From an archaeon (GTDB lineage: Archaea > Thermoproteota > Nitrososphaeria > Nitrososphaerales > Gagatemarchaeaceae), in contig JAKAOG010000002.1 of assembly GCA_021823325.1 (NCBI GenBank), forward strand, positions 1 through 64,000: a stretch of 64,000 nucleotides of DNA, read 5' to 3'. The position numbers were made by a program, and so were the translations under genes. The notes under the pieces were generated by a model. The model was given only the letters and a program-made list of their open reading frames with translations. It was not told the DNA's origin and ran no database searches. This document shows, in pieces, positions 41,887-51,071 of this stretch (its first letter is position 1; each line of letters starts with the position of its first letter).

Positions 41887-43134
41887 TCAGAGTGCGCTGA
41901 AACTATTGCTCCAATCTGCGTAGGCACGGACCGCCTGGGGCGATACCGACGGCTTTCGCGTCCTCATTATCTCCTTGAAGTCAGCCACCGTGATTGGACG
42001 GGTCATGGATTCTTTGTCGAGGGCATTCCCGCTCTTGAACAGTTCCCTGACAACCCGGAGCTGAACTCCCTGGCATATGTCCTTGATGTCGCTCCCCGAG
42101 TAGCCTTCGCTCAACCTCGCGAGGGTCGTGAGCTCCACGTCTTCCGCCAGGGTCAGCGGGGCGGTGTACATCTTGAACTGCGCCATCCTCGCTTCGTTGT
42201 CGGGGAGAGGAACTAAGATTCTTTTGGGGAATCTGCGAATGAATGGCTGATCCAGGCTCCACGGCTTGTTCGTCGCCCCTATCACGTACATGTGGAGGTT
42301 CTTCCCCTTGTCGTTGATGCCGTCCGTCTCCTTCAGGAACTGGTCCCTGACCCTCACCTCGCCTCCGACCTCCTGGCCGCGCGTCCCCAGGAGCGAGTCG
42401 ATCTCGTCCACGAAGACTATGACGGGCTTGTTGTCCGTGAGCATCTTGCGCGCGTTGTTGAAGAGCTTCGCGACGTTCTTCTCCCCCTCTCCGAGCCACT
42501 TGCTCATGATGGAAGCCGCGTCCACCGAGATGAAGTAGCCGTCTATCTCCGCCGCGGTCGCGGCGGCTATCATGGTCTTCCCGCACCCCGGCGGCCCATA
42601 GAGGAGGATCCCCCTCGGCCAGCCCAGCTTGAACAGGTCGGGGCGGAGGTATGGGAACACGATCGACTCGCGGATCGCCATCTTGCAGTCCTCGAGCCCG
42701 ATCACGTCGTCCCACTTGACGTCTGGCTTCTCGGTGACGACGAGCTCGCTGAACGACGCCTTCAGCTGCTGGACCACCTGCGGCCCCTTCTGCGAGTTGG
42801 GGCTCGCGTTGGTGGCGCCGTTCCCGTTCGCATGGCCGCCGTTCGCCTGCGTGGGCTGCGGGGTCCAGTCCATGTCGGGGGCCTGGTCCTGCGGGAGGAG
42901 GCCGTGGGCCGCCTGTATCGCCTTCACCCTCTCCTGATAGGCCATGGCGCGCTCTGTGTACTGCTTGTTCAGCCGGTAGTCCGGGTAGAGGTGGACGAGC
43001 TTGACGAGGGTGGAGATCGCCTTCTGGTACATCTGGATCGCCATCCCGTGGGCGCCCTGGGAATCGAGCCTGATCGCCTCGGAGGCGTACTTCTTCGCGT
43101 CGTCCTCCAGCTCTTTCGCGGCTACGACGCTCAT
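41887..43134 (-). CDS. cdvC: CdvC/Vps4-like AAA ATPase
   Basis: The 415-residue protein has an N-terminal MIT domain (about 5-80), a Gln/Asn/Gly-rich linker (about 85-125) and an AAA core: Walker A GPPGCGKTMIAA, pore loop KWLGEGEKN, Walker B VIVFVDEIDSLL and the arginine-finger region FIRRFPKR. It disassembles ESCRT-III filaments during division. It overlaps the cdvB stop by 4 bases and shares its transcript. Its 3' end abuts the transposase remnant; the coding sequence itself appears intact. Confidence 0.95.
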   Translation of the reverse strand: MSVVAAKELEDDAKKYASEAIRLDSQGAHGMAIQMYQKAISTLVKLVHLYPDYRLNKQYTERAMAYQERVKAIQAAHGLLPQDQAPDMDWTPQPTQANGGHANGNGATNASPNSQKGPQVVQQLKASFSELVVTEKPDVKWDDVIGLEDCKMAIRESIVFPYLRPDLFKLGWPRGILLYGPPGCGKTMIAAATAAEIDGYFISVDAASIMSKWLGEGEKNVAKLFNNARKMLTDNKPVIVFVDEIDSLLGTRGQEVGGEVRVRDQFLKETDGINDKGKNLHMYVIGATNKPWSLDQPFIRRFPKRILVPLPDNEARMAQFKMYTAPLTLAEDVELTTLARLSEGYSGSDIKDICQGVQLRVVRELFKSGNALDKESMTRPITVADFKEIMRTRKPSVSPQAVRAYADWSNSFSAL

Positions 43135-43991
43135 TTGGTGGCGGCTCCGTCGTTCAGCTTCACCTTGCCCTGCGACATGAGCGTCAGCATCGCCTCCTCC
43201 ACGTCGTCGGACGGGAGCTTCAGCGCCGCCGAGGCGTCGGTGACGTCGACCTTCCCGTCGTGGATGTTGGCGTACTGCAGGACCCGCTCTTCCGCGTCGT
43301 CAGGCTCCTGCGCCTTGTATATCGTCCCGAGTATCTGCTCCTCTTCGTCGAGGTCTTCTCCCGTCGCAAGGAGGGGGATCCTCTCCTGGATCTCAGGCGC
43401 CTCCCTCTGGATGAGCCTCGGGGAGACCTTGAGCGACTGCCGCATCTCCTCCGCCCGCTGCTCCGCGAGCTTCCTCGCCTGCTCCACGAGCTCCTCTCCG
43501 CTCTCGGAGTTGATGTTCAGCTGTATCTGGGGGGTTATGTTGCTCATCCCCACCATCGTCTCGCTGAGCGCGCTGTTGATGTCCTCGGAGGCCTGGTCGA
43601 GCGACGGCATCAGCCCGGTGACCGCCTTGTTCACCTTCTGCATCACCTTGAACGCCATGCTCATGTGGGCCATCACGTCTCCCACGTCGACGATGCTCTC
43701 GAGCCTTAGGACGACCTGCGTCAGGGCGAGCTCGCTCGCGTAGACGACCTTCCCCACCTTCCTGAGCTCCGCCCACTCGTTGGCGTAGATGTTCGCCTTG
43801 GTCTGGTCCTTGGCGAGCATCGCCTTCACTGTGGTGTCGAAGAGGTTCTTCCGCCTCTGGTCCAGCCTCCCGCGGAGGTTCTCCAGCTCCTTCCGGTGGT
43901 ATTCGATCTCCTTTATCGTCGACGATATCTTCGGCCGTATGTTGTCCTCTTTTTTGAGGCCGATAAAGCGCAGTGGGGCACGGGCGGACAA
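43131..43991 (-). CDS. cdvB: CdvB, ESCRT-III-like division protein
   Basis: The 286-residue protein carries the ESCRT-III helical core (about 15-185, with ELENLRGRLDQRRKNLFD and ALTQVVLRLESI), a proline-containing MIT-interacting region (about 190-215, PEIQERIPLL) and a C-terminal winged helix that in Sulfolobus binds CdvA. No cdvA gene lies in the window. The start is TTG 43991. cdvC follows by a 4-base overlap, the classic cdvB-cdvC order. Confidence 0.92.
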   Translation of the reverse strand: MSARAPLRFIGLKKEDNIRPKISSTIKEIEYHRKELENLRGRLDQRRKNLFDTTVKAMLAKDQTKANIYANEWAELRKVGKVVYASELALTQVVLRLESIVDVGDVMAHMSMAFKVMQKVNKAVTGLMPSLDQASEDINSALSETMVGMSNITPQIQLNINSESGEELVEQARKLAEQRAEEMRQSLKVSPRLIQREAPEIQERIPLLATGEDLDEEEQILGTIYKAQEPDDAEERVLQYANIHDGKVDVTDASAALKLPSDDVEEAMLTLMSQGKVKLNDGAATK

Positions 43992-44433
43992 ATACGACGT
44001 TCCAAGGATATCACGTCCATAATCACGGGCTGAGTCAACAAAAGCGATACAAGTTGGTGAATTGTTGTTTCAAACACGCGGGGACGGGCTTTGGAAGGCA
44101 GGCGGCCTCCCCGAAAGGCTCCGACTCCGGGGATAACCTGTCGACGGGAGCCGGGGACCCGGCGCTCCTGAACGTGGAGCGCCCGGACACGATACCCATC
44201 CCGCAGAAGAGGCCGTCTGCCGGGCCGCTCACGGCCGCGCGGGCGAGGTCGGAGAGGAGAGCGCCTCTCCCGAAGCGGTCAGGGCCGCCCGGTCGCTTCT
44301 CTTTCTTCCAGCCGCCCGCTCGCGCTCGAAGTCGACCGCGATGACTCCGCGGCGTCCCGGGAATAACCCTATCAACGCGCGAAACGCGCGTCCACCGTCC
44401 TCTTTGACGCGCCGAGCGTACCCCAACGCCTAC
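43992..44433. other. GC-rich gap with a strong hairpin
   Basis: Between cdvB and the DUF998 gene no reading frame is convincing on either strand. GGCGCTCC at 44161 pairs with GGAGCGCC ending at 44183 through a 7-base loop, and the stem can extend outward with CCGG/CCGG around a single bulge. A structured RNA or a processing site is possible; I did not match it to SRP or RNase P RNA. Confidence 0.35.
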
Positions 44434-45039
44434 GTGAGCACCGACGAGCCGGCACGGGGTTCACTCGCAAGACAAGCTCTGGGCGTCGTCGCCATGGCGG
44501 GGATCGGCTACCTCGGGGTCGTCATCCTCGTCCTGAGCTTCGCCACCGCCGAGTACAACCCGGTGACCCAGTACGCCAGCGACTACGGGGTCGGGGCTTT
44601 CGCATGGGCGATGGACTCCGGGTTCCTCCTCGCGGGGATAGGCTTCTGCTCGCTGGCTTTGATGGCGCTGCTGTCAGGCGCAGCGAGGGGCGCGAGGGCA
44701 GGGGCGGCGCTGCTCCTCCCGGCGGGCCTGGCCCTCGTTCTGAGCGCCTTCTTCGCCACCGACGTCGAGGGCGCGGCTCCGACCTTCCACGGGACGGTGC
44801 ACAACGTCGCTGGGGTCGTCTTCTTCGTCATCGCCCCCCTCGGCCTCCTCCTCGTCAACCGAGGCATCGGGAGGGAGAGGTTCAGGATCATTTTGCTGGC
44901 GCTCGCCCTGACGGTGGTCGCGCTGTCGCTCAACGGCGCCCTGGCGCTGAACGTCACCGGCCTGGTGGAGAGGATGCTGGTCCTCGTCGTCTTCTCCTCG
45001 GCGGTGCTCACCGCGAAGTCGCTCTATGTCGGGCGCTAG
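44434..45039 (+). CDS. DUF998-family membrane protein
   Basis: A membrane protein of about 201 residues with six helices and DUF998 marks: ATAEYNPVTQYASDYGVG after helix 1 and DVEG...FHGTVHNVAG in the middle. Function of the family is unknown. I start at GTG 44434, since the 31 preceding ORF-track residues look non-coding; no clear TATA box decides this. It lies, on the opposite strand, between the two cdvB genes. Confidence 0.75.
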   Translation: MSTDEPARGSLARQALGVVAMAGIGYLGVVILVLSFATAEYNPVTQYASDYGVGAFAWAMDSGFLLAGIGFCSLALMALLSGAARGARAGAALLLPAGLALVLSAFFATDVEGAAPTFHGTVHNVAGVVFFVIAPLGLLLVNRGIGRERFRIILLALALTVVALSLNGALALNVTGLVERMLVLVVFSSAVLTAKSLYVGR

Positions 45040-45143
45040 GTCGCGGAAGATTGACGTTCCGGGGGGGAGTTCGCGACGCCGTTTAGACGGACGGCTCTCG
45101 CTTTGATGGCTGGACCGAAAACAGAGGGGTGAGGGTCCCCCGT

Positions 45144-45797
45144 TTAGTAGGAGGTGCCCTCAGTAGAAGTAGCCTCGGCTGACGGAAGGGATGCCGGGAT
45201 TTCTGGGAACTTCTCGCGCATGCGAGTCTCCGCCACTGCGGAAGCCTCTGCAAGGATCTTCTCCGCGTCCTCGTTGGCCGCTTCGAAGTTCAGCGAGTAC
45301 CCACCGACTGTCCCTGCGTCTACCAGGATGCTACTCAGCAGACCAGAGATCTCACCGATCTCGCTCTCCGCCTCCGGCAGCACGCCCACCAAGCCTTGCT
45401 TGACGTTGCGTATCACCGACATGGCTGGAGTCAGGGTGACGACGATGTCGCCCAGTTCCGTGATGGTGTTGAGTCTGAGCACTATCTGTTCGAGCGCGAG
45501 CTTGGCTTGCGTGACCATCTTGTTCATCTTTCTGATCTCGGCCAGCTCGTTTGCGAATACAGACGCGTGCTGAGTGTCGTGCTTCTGTAGAGAGCTTACG
45601 ACCTTTGCGAAGATCGAGTTATCCCTCTCTCTGAGTTTGGTGGATGTGGAGTCGAGTTTGGCGACTTGGACTTGGATTTGTCGGACTGCGAGGTCGAGTC
45701 TCGGCTTCAGGGGACCGGGGTTCCTTACGGAATCCTTGACCCGAGTGCCTAGACCCTGGCTGTTTTGCTTTTCCCATTTTCCTGCGAACGCAGACAT
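45144..45797 (-). CDS. Second CdvB-type ESCRT-III protein
   Basis: The 217-residue paralogue has the ESCRT-III core (about 25-180, AKLALEQIVLRLNTI being close to the same part of CdvB) but lacks the C-terminal winged helix, as in the CdvB1/CdvB2 proteins of Sulfolobus. It should form the constricting filament once CdvB is removed. It is 1.15 kb upstream of the cdvB-cdvC operon on the same strand, with DUF998 on the other strand between them. Codon use is slightly less GC-rich than neighbours. Confidence 0.9.
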   Translation of the reverse strand: MSAFAGKWEKQNSQGLGTRVKDSVRNPGPLKPRLDLAVRQIQVQVAKLDSTSTKLRERDNSIFAKVVSSLQKHDTQHASVFANELAEIRKMNKMVTQAKLALEQIVLRLNTITELGDIVVTLTPAMSVIRNVKQGLVGVLPEAESEIGEISGLLSSILVDAGTVGGYSLNFEAANEDAEKILAEASAVAETRMREKFPEIPASLPSAEATSTEGTSY

Positions 45798-45849
45798 AGG
45801 TAGCTTCGAATATCACGCGGGCTCAAATTCTCTAAGTGGAGGGTAGTAT

Positions 45850-45881
45850 GATATCGTTAACCAATCAGTTAACAATTGTTC
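45850..45881. promoter_or_regulatory. Clustered palindromes between cdvB paralogue and phosphoesterase
   Basis: GATATC, then GTTAAC-CAATCA-GTTAAC, then AACAATTGTT lie within 32 AT-rich bases in the divergent promoter region. The repeated GTTAAC halves 12 bases apart suggest a protein-binding operator that may act on either gene. Confidence 0.4.
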
Positions 45882-45943
45882 TTTTTGTTCACCGGCGGGA
45901 CCTGTCGATCGATTTATCCTGCGAGGCCGCGGACGACGGGCGC

Positions 45944-46627
45944 TTGAAGTTCGTTGTCATCTCCGACGTCCACGCTAATCTGGAGGCGCTGAGCGCGGTC
46001 CTCGCCCTGGCCAGGTCCGAAGACGTCTACTGCCTGGGCGACCTTGTCGACTACGGGGCCCAGCCCAACGAAGTGATCCGCGCGGTGCGCGAGAGGGGGG
46101 TGAAGTGCATCCTCGGGAACCATGACCGGGCGGCCCTCACGGGGGACACCTCGACGTTCAACGCCAGGGCGGCGATGTCGTCCGTCTGGACGAGGAAGGC
46201 TCTGACGGAAGAGAGCCTGAGGTACCTGCGGACCCTCGCGATGGAGATGCGGCCTGAGCTCGGCGTCGGGGCCTACTTCGCCCACGGGAGCCCTGACGAC
46301 AGGCTGGAGGAGTACGTCGACCCTCGGACCCACTCCGACCTTTTCGGTCACTATCTGGACAAGCTGAAGGTGACCGTGATCGGCCTCGGCCACACCCACG
46401 TCCCGTACGTCTGGAAGGAGCACGGGAGGGTGGTGTTCAACCCCGGGTCCGTGGGCCAGCCCCGTGACGGGGACTGGAGGGCGTCGTTCGCCGCCGTCAC
46501 CGTCGAAGGAGGAAGGTGCGAAGCGGAGGTGACGAGGGTGGAGTACGACGTGGGAAGCGCCTCGAAGAAGATCCTGGACGCGGGTCTCCCGTCCTTCTTC
46601 GCGGAGAGGATCCGCGACGGCGTCTGA
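45944..46627 (+). CDS. YfcE/MJ0936-type metallophosphoesterase
   Basis: The 227-residue enzyme has all calcineurin-like motifs: ISDVHANLEAL, GDLVDYG, GNHDRA, FAHGSP and LGHTHVP. It uses two metals to cleave phosphomonoesters or diesters. I take the start as TTG 45944, about 29 nt after TATA-like GATTTATCC and directly before the first strand; the 36 earlier ORF-track residues are non-coding. Substrate unknown. Confidence 0.88.
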   Translation: MKFVVISDVHANLEALSAVLALARSEDVYCLGDLVDYGAQPNEVIRAVRERGVKCILGNHDRAALTGDTSTFNARAAMSSVWTRKALTEESLRYLRTLAMEMRPELGVGAYFAHGSPDDRLEEYVDPRTHSDLFGHYLDKLKVTVIGLGHTHVPYVWKEHGRVVFNPGSVGQPRDGDWRASFAAVTVEGGRCEAEVTRVEYDVGSASKKILDAGLPSFFAERIRDGV

Positions 46628-46671
46628 CGGTCGATAGAAGCGGCAGGTCCAGGAGCGGCGGACGGGACCGC

Positions 46672-47220
46672 TCAGGTCCCCTTCGTCCGAAGGGCCCCGG
46701 CCTCTCTCCTTCCGTCGCGGAACTCGACCAGCCCCTGCAGGACCTTGAGCCCGGCCGAGACCTCGAGCAGGGCGAGGAGGATGATGAGCGTGATGTCGAC
46801 TTCGAAGGTCCCCGTCGCGGGCTTCGTGATGCCGATGGTGAACGTGATCACCCCGGCGGCGAGGATGAAGTAGTAGAAGACACCTGTGAGCGCCCCGAGG
46901 ACCACCTTGATGGGTCCCCTCACCTCCAGCGGCCCCTTCACGGTCCTGTGGGCGATCTTCACCGCGATGAGCGCGACCACCAGCGCGATGTAGAGGTCCC
47001 CCTGCAGGAAGGCGATCAGGTTGGAGGCGAGCGTCAGCCCCAGCCCTGACCTGGACGACGCCGCGAACCCGCTTGCCAAGCCGGCCCCTATCCTCACCGC
47101 GTCGGCCACGGCGAAGGTGATGAACCCGATGACGAGCCCGATGACGAACCCGGTCTTGCTGATCTTCCAGCGTGAGAACTCCTCCTGGCTCCCGCCGGGG
47201 CCAGGCGCGCCGGAGCTCAA
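46672..47220 (-). CDS. Polytopic membrane protein, second gene of module B
   Basis: The 182-residue protein has about four helices (roughly 25-50, 70-90, 100-125 and 138-160) and a charged C-terminal tail. It follows its anchored partner by a 4-base overlap. The same order, anchored secreted protein then polytopic protein, occurs at 6738-7697, so the two loci look like related modules even though the sequences are distant. No function is known. Confidence 0.7.
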   Translation of the reverse strand: MSSGAPGPGGSQEEFSRWKISKTGFVIGLVIGFITFAVADAVRIGAGLASGFAASSRSGLGLTLASNLIAFLQGDLYIALVVALIAVKIAHRTVKGPLEVRGPIKVVLGALTGVFYYFILAAGVITFTIGITKPATGTFEVDITLIILLALLEVSAGLKVLQGLVEFRDGRREAGALRTKGT

Positions 47221-47783
47221 GGTATCCCTCCGGTGGAAGTGGAGTTGAACAGGCTGGTCACGGAGATGTCCGCGCTCGCTGAGATCGGCAGCAGCCCGGC
47301 CAGGTTAGCCGAGGCGGTGGCCTTGATGCTCACGTTGGAGTAAGCGGCCTGCAGCGCCTGGGCCTGCGCGGGGCTCGTGACGTTGCCGAACTGCGGGAGG
47401 TGCGCGGCTATGCTCACCGTCGTGGTCGCCCCCGGAGGCAGGTTGAGCGGCCCCGACGTCAGAGCGAACATCTGCGTCCCGTTCGCGTAGTAGCCGATGA
47501 CCGAGAGCTGCACCCCGTCGACGGGGAGGAACCCGTGGTTGGAGACGTCGTACCCCGAAGGGATGCTCAGCTGGAACCCCGAAGACGTCGCGGCGCTCTG
47601 GATGGGCGTCACCGTCATCGCCCCGGGCATCATGACGGACGCGACAGGGACAGCCACCGACAGTATCGCTACGAACCAGAAGAGCGTGGACAGGATGCCG
47701 AGCAGGGTCCGCAGCCTCAAAGCGTGCCCGTCCTCCCCGGGGGCGTTGTCTGGGGTTTCAGAGGGCCGGGTGGTGCTGCGCAC
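47217..47783 (-). CDS. Membrane-anchored extracellular protein, first gene of module B
   Basis: A 188-residue protein with one transmembrane helix (about 30-55) and an extracellular domain containing VSNHGFLPVDGVQLSVIG, close in style to VPNRGLLMLNVTM of the module A partner. The outer part is Ser/Ala/Thr-rich with few charges, beta-sandwich-like. It is first in a two-gene operon. Confidence 0.7.
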   Translation of the reverse strand: MRSTTRPSETPDNAPGEDGHALRLRTLLGILSTLFWFVAILSVAVPVASVMMPGAMTVTPIQSAATSSGFQLSIPSGYDVSNHGFLPVDGVQLSVIGYYANGTQMFALTSGPLNLPPGATTTVSIAAHLPQFGNVTSPAQAQALQAAYSNVSIKATASANLAGLLPISASADISVTSLFNSTSTGGIP

Positions 47784-47856
47784 CGCATATAATCTGTGAC
47801 CCTATTCCACGAACGAAACCCGCGGAAGGCATGAAGCTAAAATAATCCCTCCCGAG

Positions 47857-47866
47857 AAGGAGGGGT
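47857..47866 (+). promoter_or_regulatory. Shine-Dalgarno site of ileS
   Basis: AAGGAGGGGT lies 7 nt before GTG 47874, a stronger ribosome-binding site than most genes here show; it favours this GTG over an earlier GTG at 47865. A TATA-like GCTAAAATAATCC is about 35 nt upstream. Confidence 0.55.
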
Positions 47867-47873
47867 GGCTTGA

Positions 47874-50800
47874 GTGGTCGCAAAATTACACCGCCGAACT
47901 AGACGCAAGACGCTCAGCCAAGACTATGACTGGAAGGAGGTCGAATCCAGGGTCAGGAAGTTCTACGATTCCCCGACCGTCAGGGCGAAGATATCGAAGG
48001 CGGTGGCAGGGAGCAGGCCGCTGGGCTACGTCGAAGGCCCGCCGACGCTGAACAACCAGCCGCACATCGGGCACGTCAGAGGGAGGATGATGAAGGACCT
48101 CTGGTACAGGTACAAGACCCTCAACGGAGAGAACATGGTGTTCAGGGGCGGGTGGGACACCCAGGGGCTCCCGGTGGAGCTGCAGGCGGAGAAGGAGCTG
48201 GGGCTCTCCGGGAACAAGTGGGAGGACCTCGAGAAGGTGGGGGTCGAAAAGCTGGTCGCCGAGTGCAAGGCGATCATATCGAAGTACAAGGGAGACTGGG
48301 AGGAGGCGGACAGGCTCCTCGGGCTGATGATGGACCAGAAGAGGGCGTACATGACGTACCGCGACTCGTACATCGAGAGAGAGTGGACGTACCTCGAGAA
48401 AGCTGCGGAGCGGGGGCTCCTGGGGGAGGGGTACAAGGTGGTCCCCTACTGCCCGGAGTGCCAGACGGCGCTCAGCGCGGGGGAGGTGTCGCTCGGCGGG
48501 TACGAGAGCCTCGAGGACCCGAGCCTCTTCTACAAGGCCAAGGCCGAAGACGGGTCGTACCTGGTGCTCTGGACCACCATGCCGTTCACCGTGGTCACCG
48601 ACGAGCTGGTGGGGGTCAAGCCTGACTCCGACTACGACTACGTGCAGGTCCGGAACGAGACCTGGGTGGTGAACGCGGGGAGGAAGGACGCCCTGGCCAA
48701 GGAGCTAGGCGTGCAGTTCGGAGAGACGTCCAAGACGGTCAAGGGGAGGGACCTCGAGGGGATGAGGTACGAGCACCCCCTGCTCGCGATGATACCCGGC
48801 CTCAGAAAGCTCGAGGTGTCGGGAAGGGTGCACCGGGTGGTCGCGGAAGAATACGTGGACATCACCACGGGCACCGGGCTGGTGCACATGTCCCCGGCCA
48901 ACGGGGAGGAGGACTTCGCTGTCGCCCGGAGGCGCAGGATCCCTGTCTTCGCCCCGTTCGACGACAGGGTGAGGTTCACTGCGGAAGCGGGGAGGTTCTC
49001 GGGGCTCTTCGCGCGGGACGCGGACCAGGTCGTGGTGGAAGAGCTCAGGTCGAGCGGAGCGCTCGTCCACTCGGGGAAGCTCGTCCACGAGTACCCGATA
49101 TGCTGGAGGTCCGACGACAGGCTCGTCTGGCTCGCGAGGAGGGAGTACTTCTACTGGGTGGACAAGATAAGGGCGGACGTCGTGAAGGCGGCGGAGAAGG
49201 TCGAGTACTTCTTCGACGGACCGAAGAACAGGTTCCTCGCGGGGCTTGCCGAGTCCCCGCCCTGGTGCGTCACCAGGGAGCGGGTCTGGGGGACCCCCCT
49301 CCCGATCTGGGTCTGCGAGAAGTGCGGAGAGAAGACAGGGGCGTACTCGAGGAAGGCGATCGTGAGCGCCGCGGCCGAGCTCCCAGACGGGCCGAAGTTC
49401 GAGCTGCATAGGCCATGGATAGACAGGGTGGTCCTGAAGTGCCGAAAGTGCGGCGGGAGGGCGCTGAGGGAGCCGTTCGTCCTCGACACCTGGCACAACA
49501 GCGGCGCGTCCCCGTACGCTTCGTACACGGACGACGAGTTCAGGGAGTACGTCCCGGTCGACTTCCTCACCGAGGGGATAGACCAGACCAGGGGGTGGGC
49601 ATACACGCTCCTCCTGCTGAACGTGATCCGGACGGGGAAGGCCCAGGCCCCGTACGGCAAGTTCCTCTTCCAGGGGCACGTCCTCGACGAGAACGGGAGG
49701 AAGATGAGCAAGCGCCTGGGGAACAACGTGTGGGGCCTGGACGTCCTGCGGAACCACCCGGTCGACGTCGCCCGGTTCTACATGCTAGCGAAAGGCTCCC
49801 CCGAGGACTCCGTCAACTTCGACGCCAAGGAGATGAACGGGAGGGCGTACCAGGTGCTCAACACGCTCTATCACCTGCACCTCTACCTGCAGCAGAACGG
49901 GGAGGTGGACGGCTACTCCCCCGTCAGGAACACCCTGGCGTGGGCCGCGAAGAAGAGGCTCGTCGGCACCGTGGACAGGTGGCTGCTGCAGAAGCTGGCG
50001 GAGGCGGAGGCAGCCGTCAGGGAGGCGTACGCCGGCGGGAGGTTCAACGAAGCGGCGAAGGCGCTCGACGAGTTCGTGATCGGGGACGTCAGCCAGACGT
50101 ACGTCAGGCTTGTGAGGAGCGACCTCTGGAAGGACGACCCCAAGGAGAGGGGGAGGAGGCTCGCCATATACGCGGTCCTCGGGCACGCGCTCCGGGAGGT
50201 GGACGAGCTGATGCACCCCATATCCCCGTTCGCGACCGAGTTCCTCCACCAGGAAGTGTTCGCCGCGAAGCCGTGGGCGACCTCCCTCCTGGCAGAAGGG
50301 TGGACGACGTCGACCAGCCCCTCGTCGAAGGCCGCGGAGGCCGCGGTGGACTTCGCGCTCAAGGTGGAGGAGGCGTGCAACTCCGCGAGGACGAAGGCCA
50401 GGCTGAAGAGGCGCTGGCCGCTTCGGACCGCGGTGGTCCTCGTCGACAGGGGCTCCCTCCGAGTGGCGGGGAGCGCGAAGAAGGTCGTTTCGAGCCTCTG
50501 CAACGTGAAGAAGGTGGAGCTGTCCGCGTCCGCGGCGGGCTTCCCGGCGACGTTCGCGCTGAAGCCGAACGGGTCGAGGGTGGGGGCGCTCTTCAAGGAG
50601 AAGACGCGCGAGGTCCTCGGGGCGCTGAAGCCCCTCGAAGGGGACGCCGCGCTGAAGGCGTATCAGTCGGGGAAGCCGCTGAAAGCAGGTCCGTTCGATG
50701 TCCCGACGTCGGCCTTCGAGCTCGTCACGGTTCCGAAGGAAGGGTACGAGGTCGCCGAGAAGGGCGGGGTGTTCGTGGCCCTCCCGAAGGAGAGGGACAG

Positions 50801-51071
50801 GAAGCTCGTCGCCGAGGGGCTCGTGAGGGACCTCGCGAGGAGGCTCCAGGCCCTCCGGAAGGAGAAAGGGTACGTCCCAACGGCGATGCTGAAGTCGGCG
50901 AAGGTCGCGGGGCTCGAGGGCGAAGACCTGGAGCTGGTCAGGCCCCTGGCGGAACAGATGGCGTACCTGGTGAGGGTGAAGCGGGTCGAGCTGTCGTCTG
51001 AGAAGCAGGGGGCGACGGGGTGGTCAGAGGCTGAGCTCGACGGAAGGCCGATCTATCTCAGGGTCGGCTAG
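47874..51071 (+). CDS. ileS: Isoleucyl-tRNA synthetase
   Basis: The 1065-residue class Ia enzyme has the HIGH motif in PTLNNQPHIGHVRG (about 60-75), a CP1 editing domain with VTDELVGV and GTGLVHMSPANGEED, a KMSKR loop (GRKMSKRLGNN, about 605) and an anticodon-binding and C-terminal domain of eukaryote-like length. Zinc ligands CPECQ and CEKCG are visible. It loads isoleucine onto tRNA. It has its own promoter and converges on a GtrA gene with a 4-base overlap. Confidence 0.95.
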   Translation: MVAKLHRRTRRKTLSQDYDWKEVESRVRKFYDSPTVRAKISKAVAGSRPLGYVEGPPTLNNQPHIGHVRGRMMKDLWYRYKTLNGENMVFRGGWDTQGLPVELQAEKELGLSGNKWEDLEKVGVEKLVAECKAIISKYKGDWEEADRLLGLMMDQKRAYMTYRDSYIEREWTYLEKAAERGLLGEGYKVVPYCPECQTALSAGEVSLGGYESLEDPSLFYKAKAEDGSYLVLWTTMPFTVVTDELVGVKPDSDYDYVQVRNETWVVNAGRKDALAKELGVQFGETSKTVKGRDLEGMRYEHPLLAMIPGLRKLEVSGRVHRVVAEEYVDITTGTGLVHMSPANGEEDFAVARRRRIPVFAPFDDRVRFTAEAGRFSGLFARDADQVVVEELRSSGALVHSGKLVHEYPICWRSDDRLVWLARREYFYWVDKIRADVVKAAEKVEYFFDGPKNRFLAGLAESPPWCVTRERVWGTPLPIWVCEKCGEKTGAYSRKAIVSAAAELPDGPKFELHRPWIDRVVLKCRKCGGRALREPFVLDTWHNSGASPYASYTDDEFREYVPVDFLTEGIDQTRGWAYTLLLLNVIRTGKAQAPYGKFLFQGHVLDENGRKMSKRLGNNVWGLDVLRNHPVDVARFYMLAKGSPEDSVNFDAKEMNGRAYQVLNTLYHLHLYLQQNGEVDGYSPVRNTLAWAAKKRLVGTVDRWLLQKLAEAEAAVREAYAGGRFNEAAKALDEFVIGDVSQTYVRLVRSDLWKDDPKERGRRLAIYAVLGHALREVDELMHPISPFATEFLHQEVFAAKPWATSLLAEGWTTSTSPSSKAAEAAVDFALKVEEACNSARTKARLKRRWPLRTAVVLVDRGSLRVAGSAKKVVSSLCNVKKVELSASAAGFPATFALKPNGSRVGALFKEKTREVLGALKPLEGDAALKAYQSGKPLKAGPFDVPTSAFELVTVPKEGYEVAEKGGVFVALPKERDRKLVAEGLVRDLARRLQALRKEKGYVPTAMLKSAKVAGLEGEDLELVRPLAEQMAYLVRVKRVELSSEKQGATGWSEAELDGRPIYLRVG

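Noticed and set aside
41719-42216. 165-aa plus-strand ORF as one gene
   Set aside because: Only the first 55 residues are transposase-like; the rest is antisense to intact cdvC, so I kept only the relic.
44035-44344. ORFs in the gap after cdvB on both strands
   Set aside because: Composition and lack of start signals suggest open frames by chance in GC-rich DNA.
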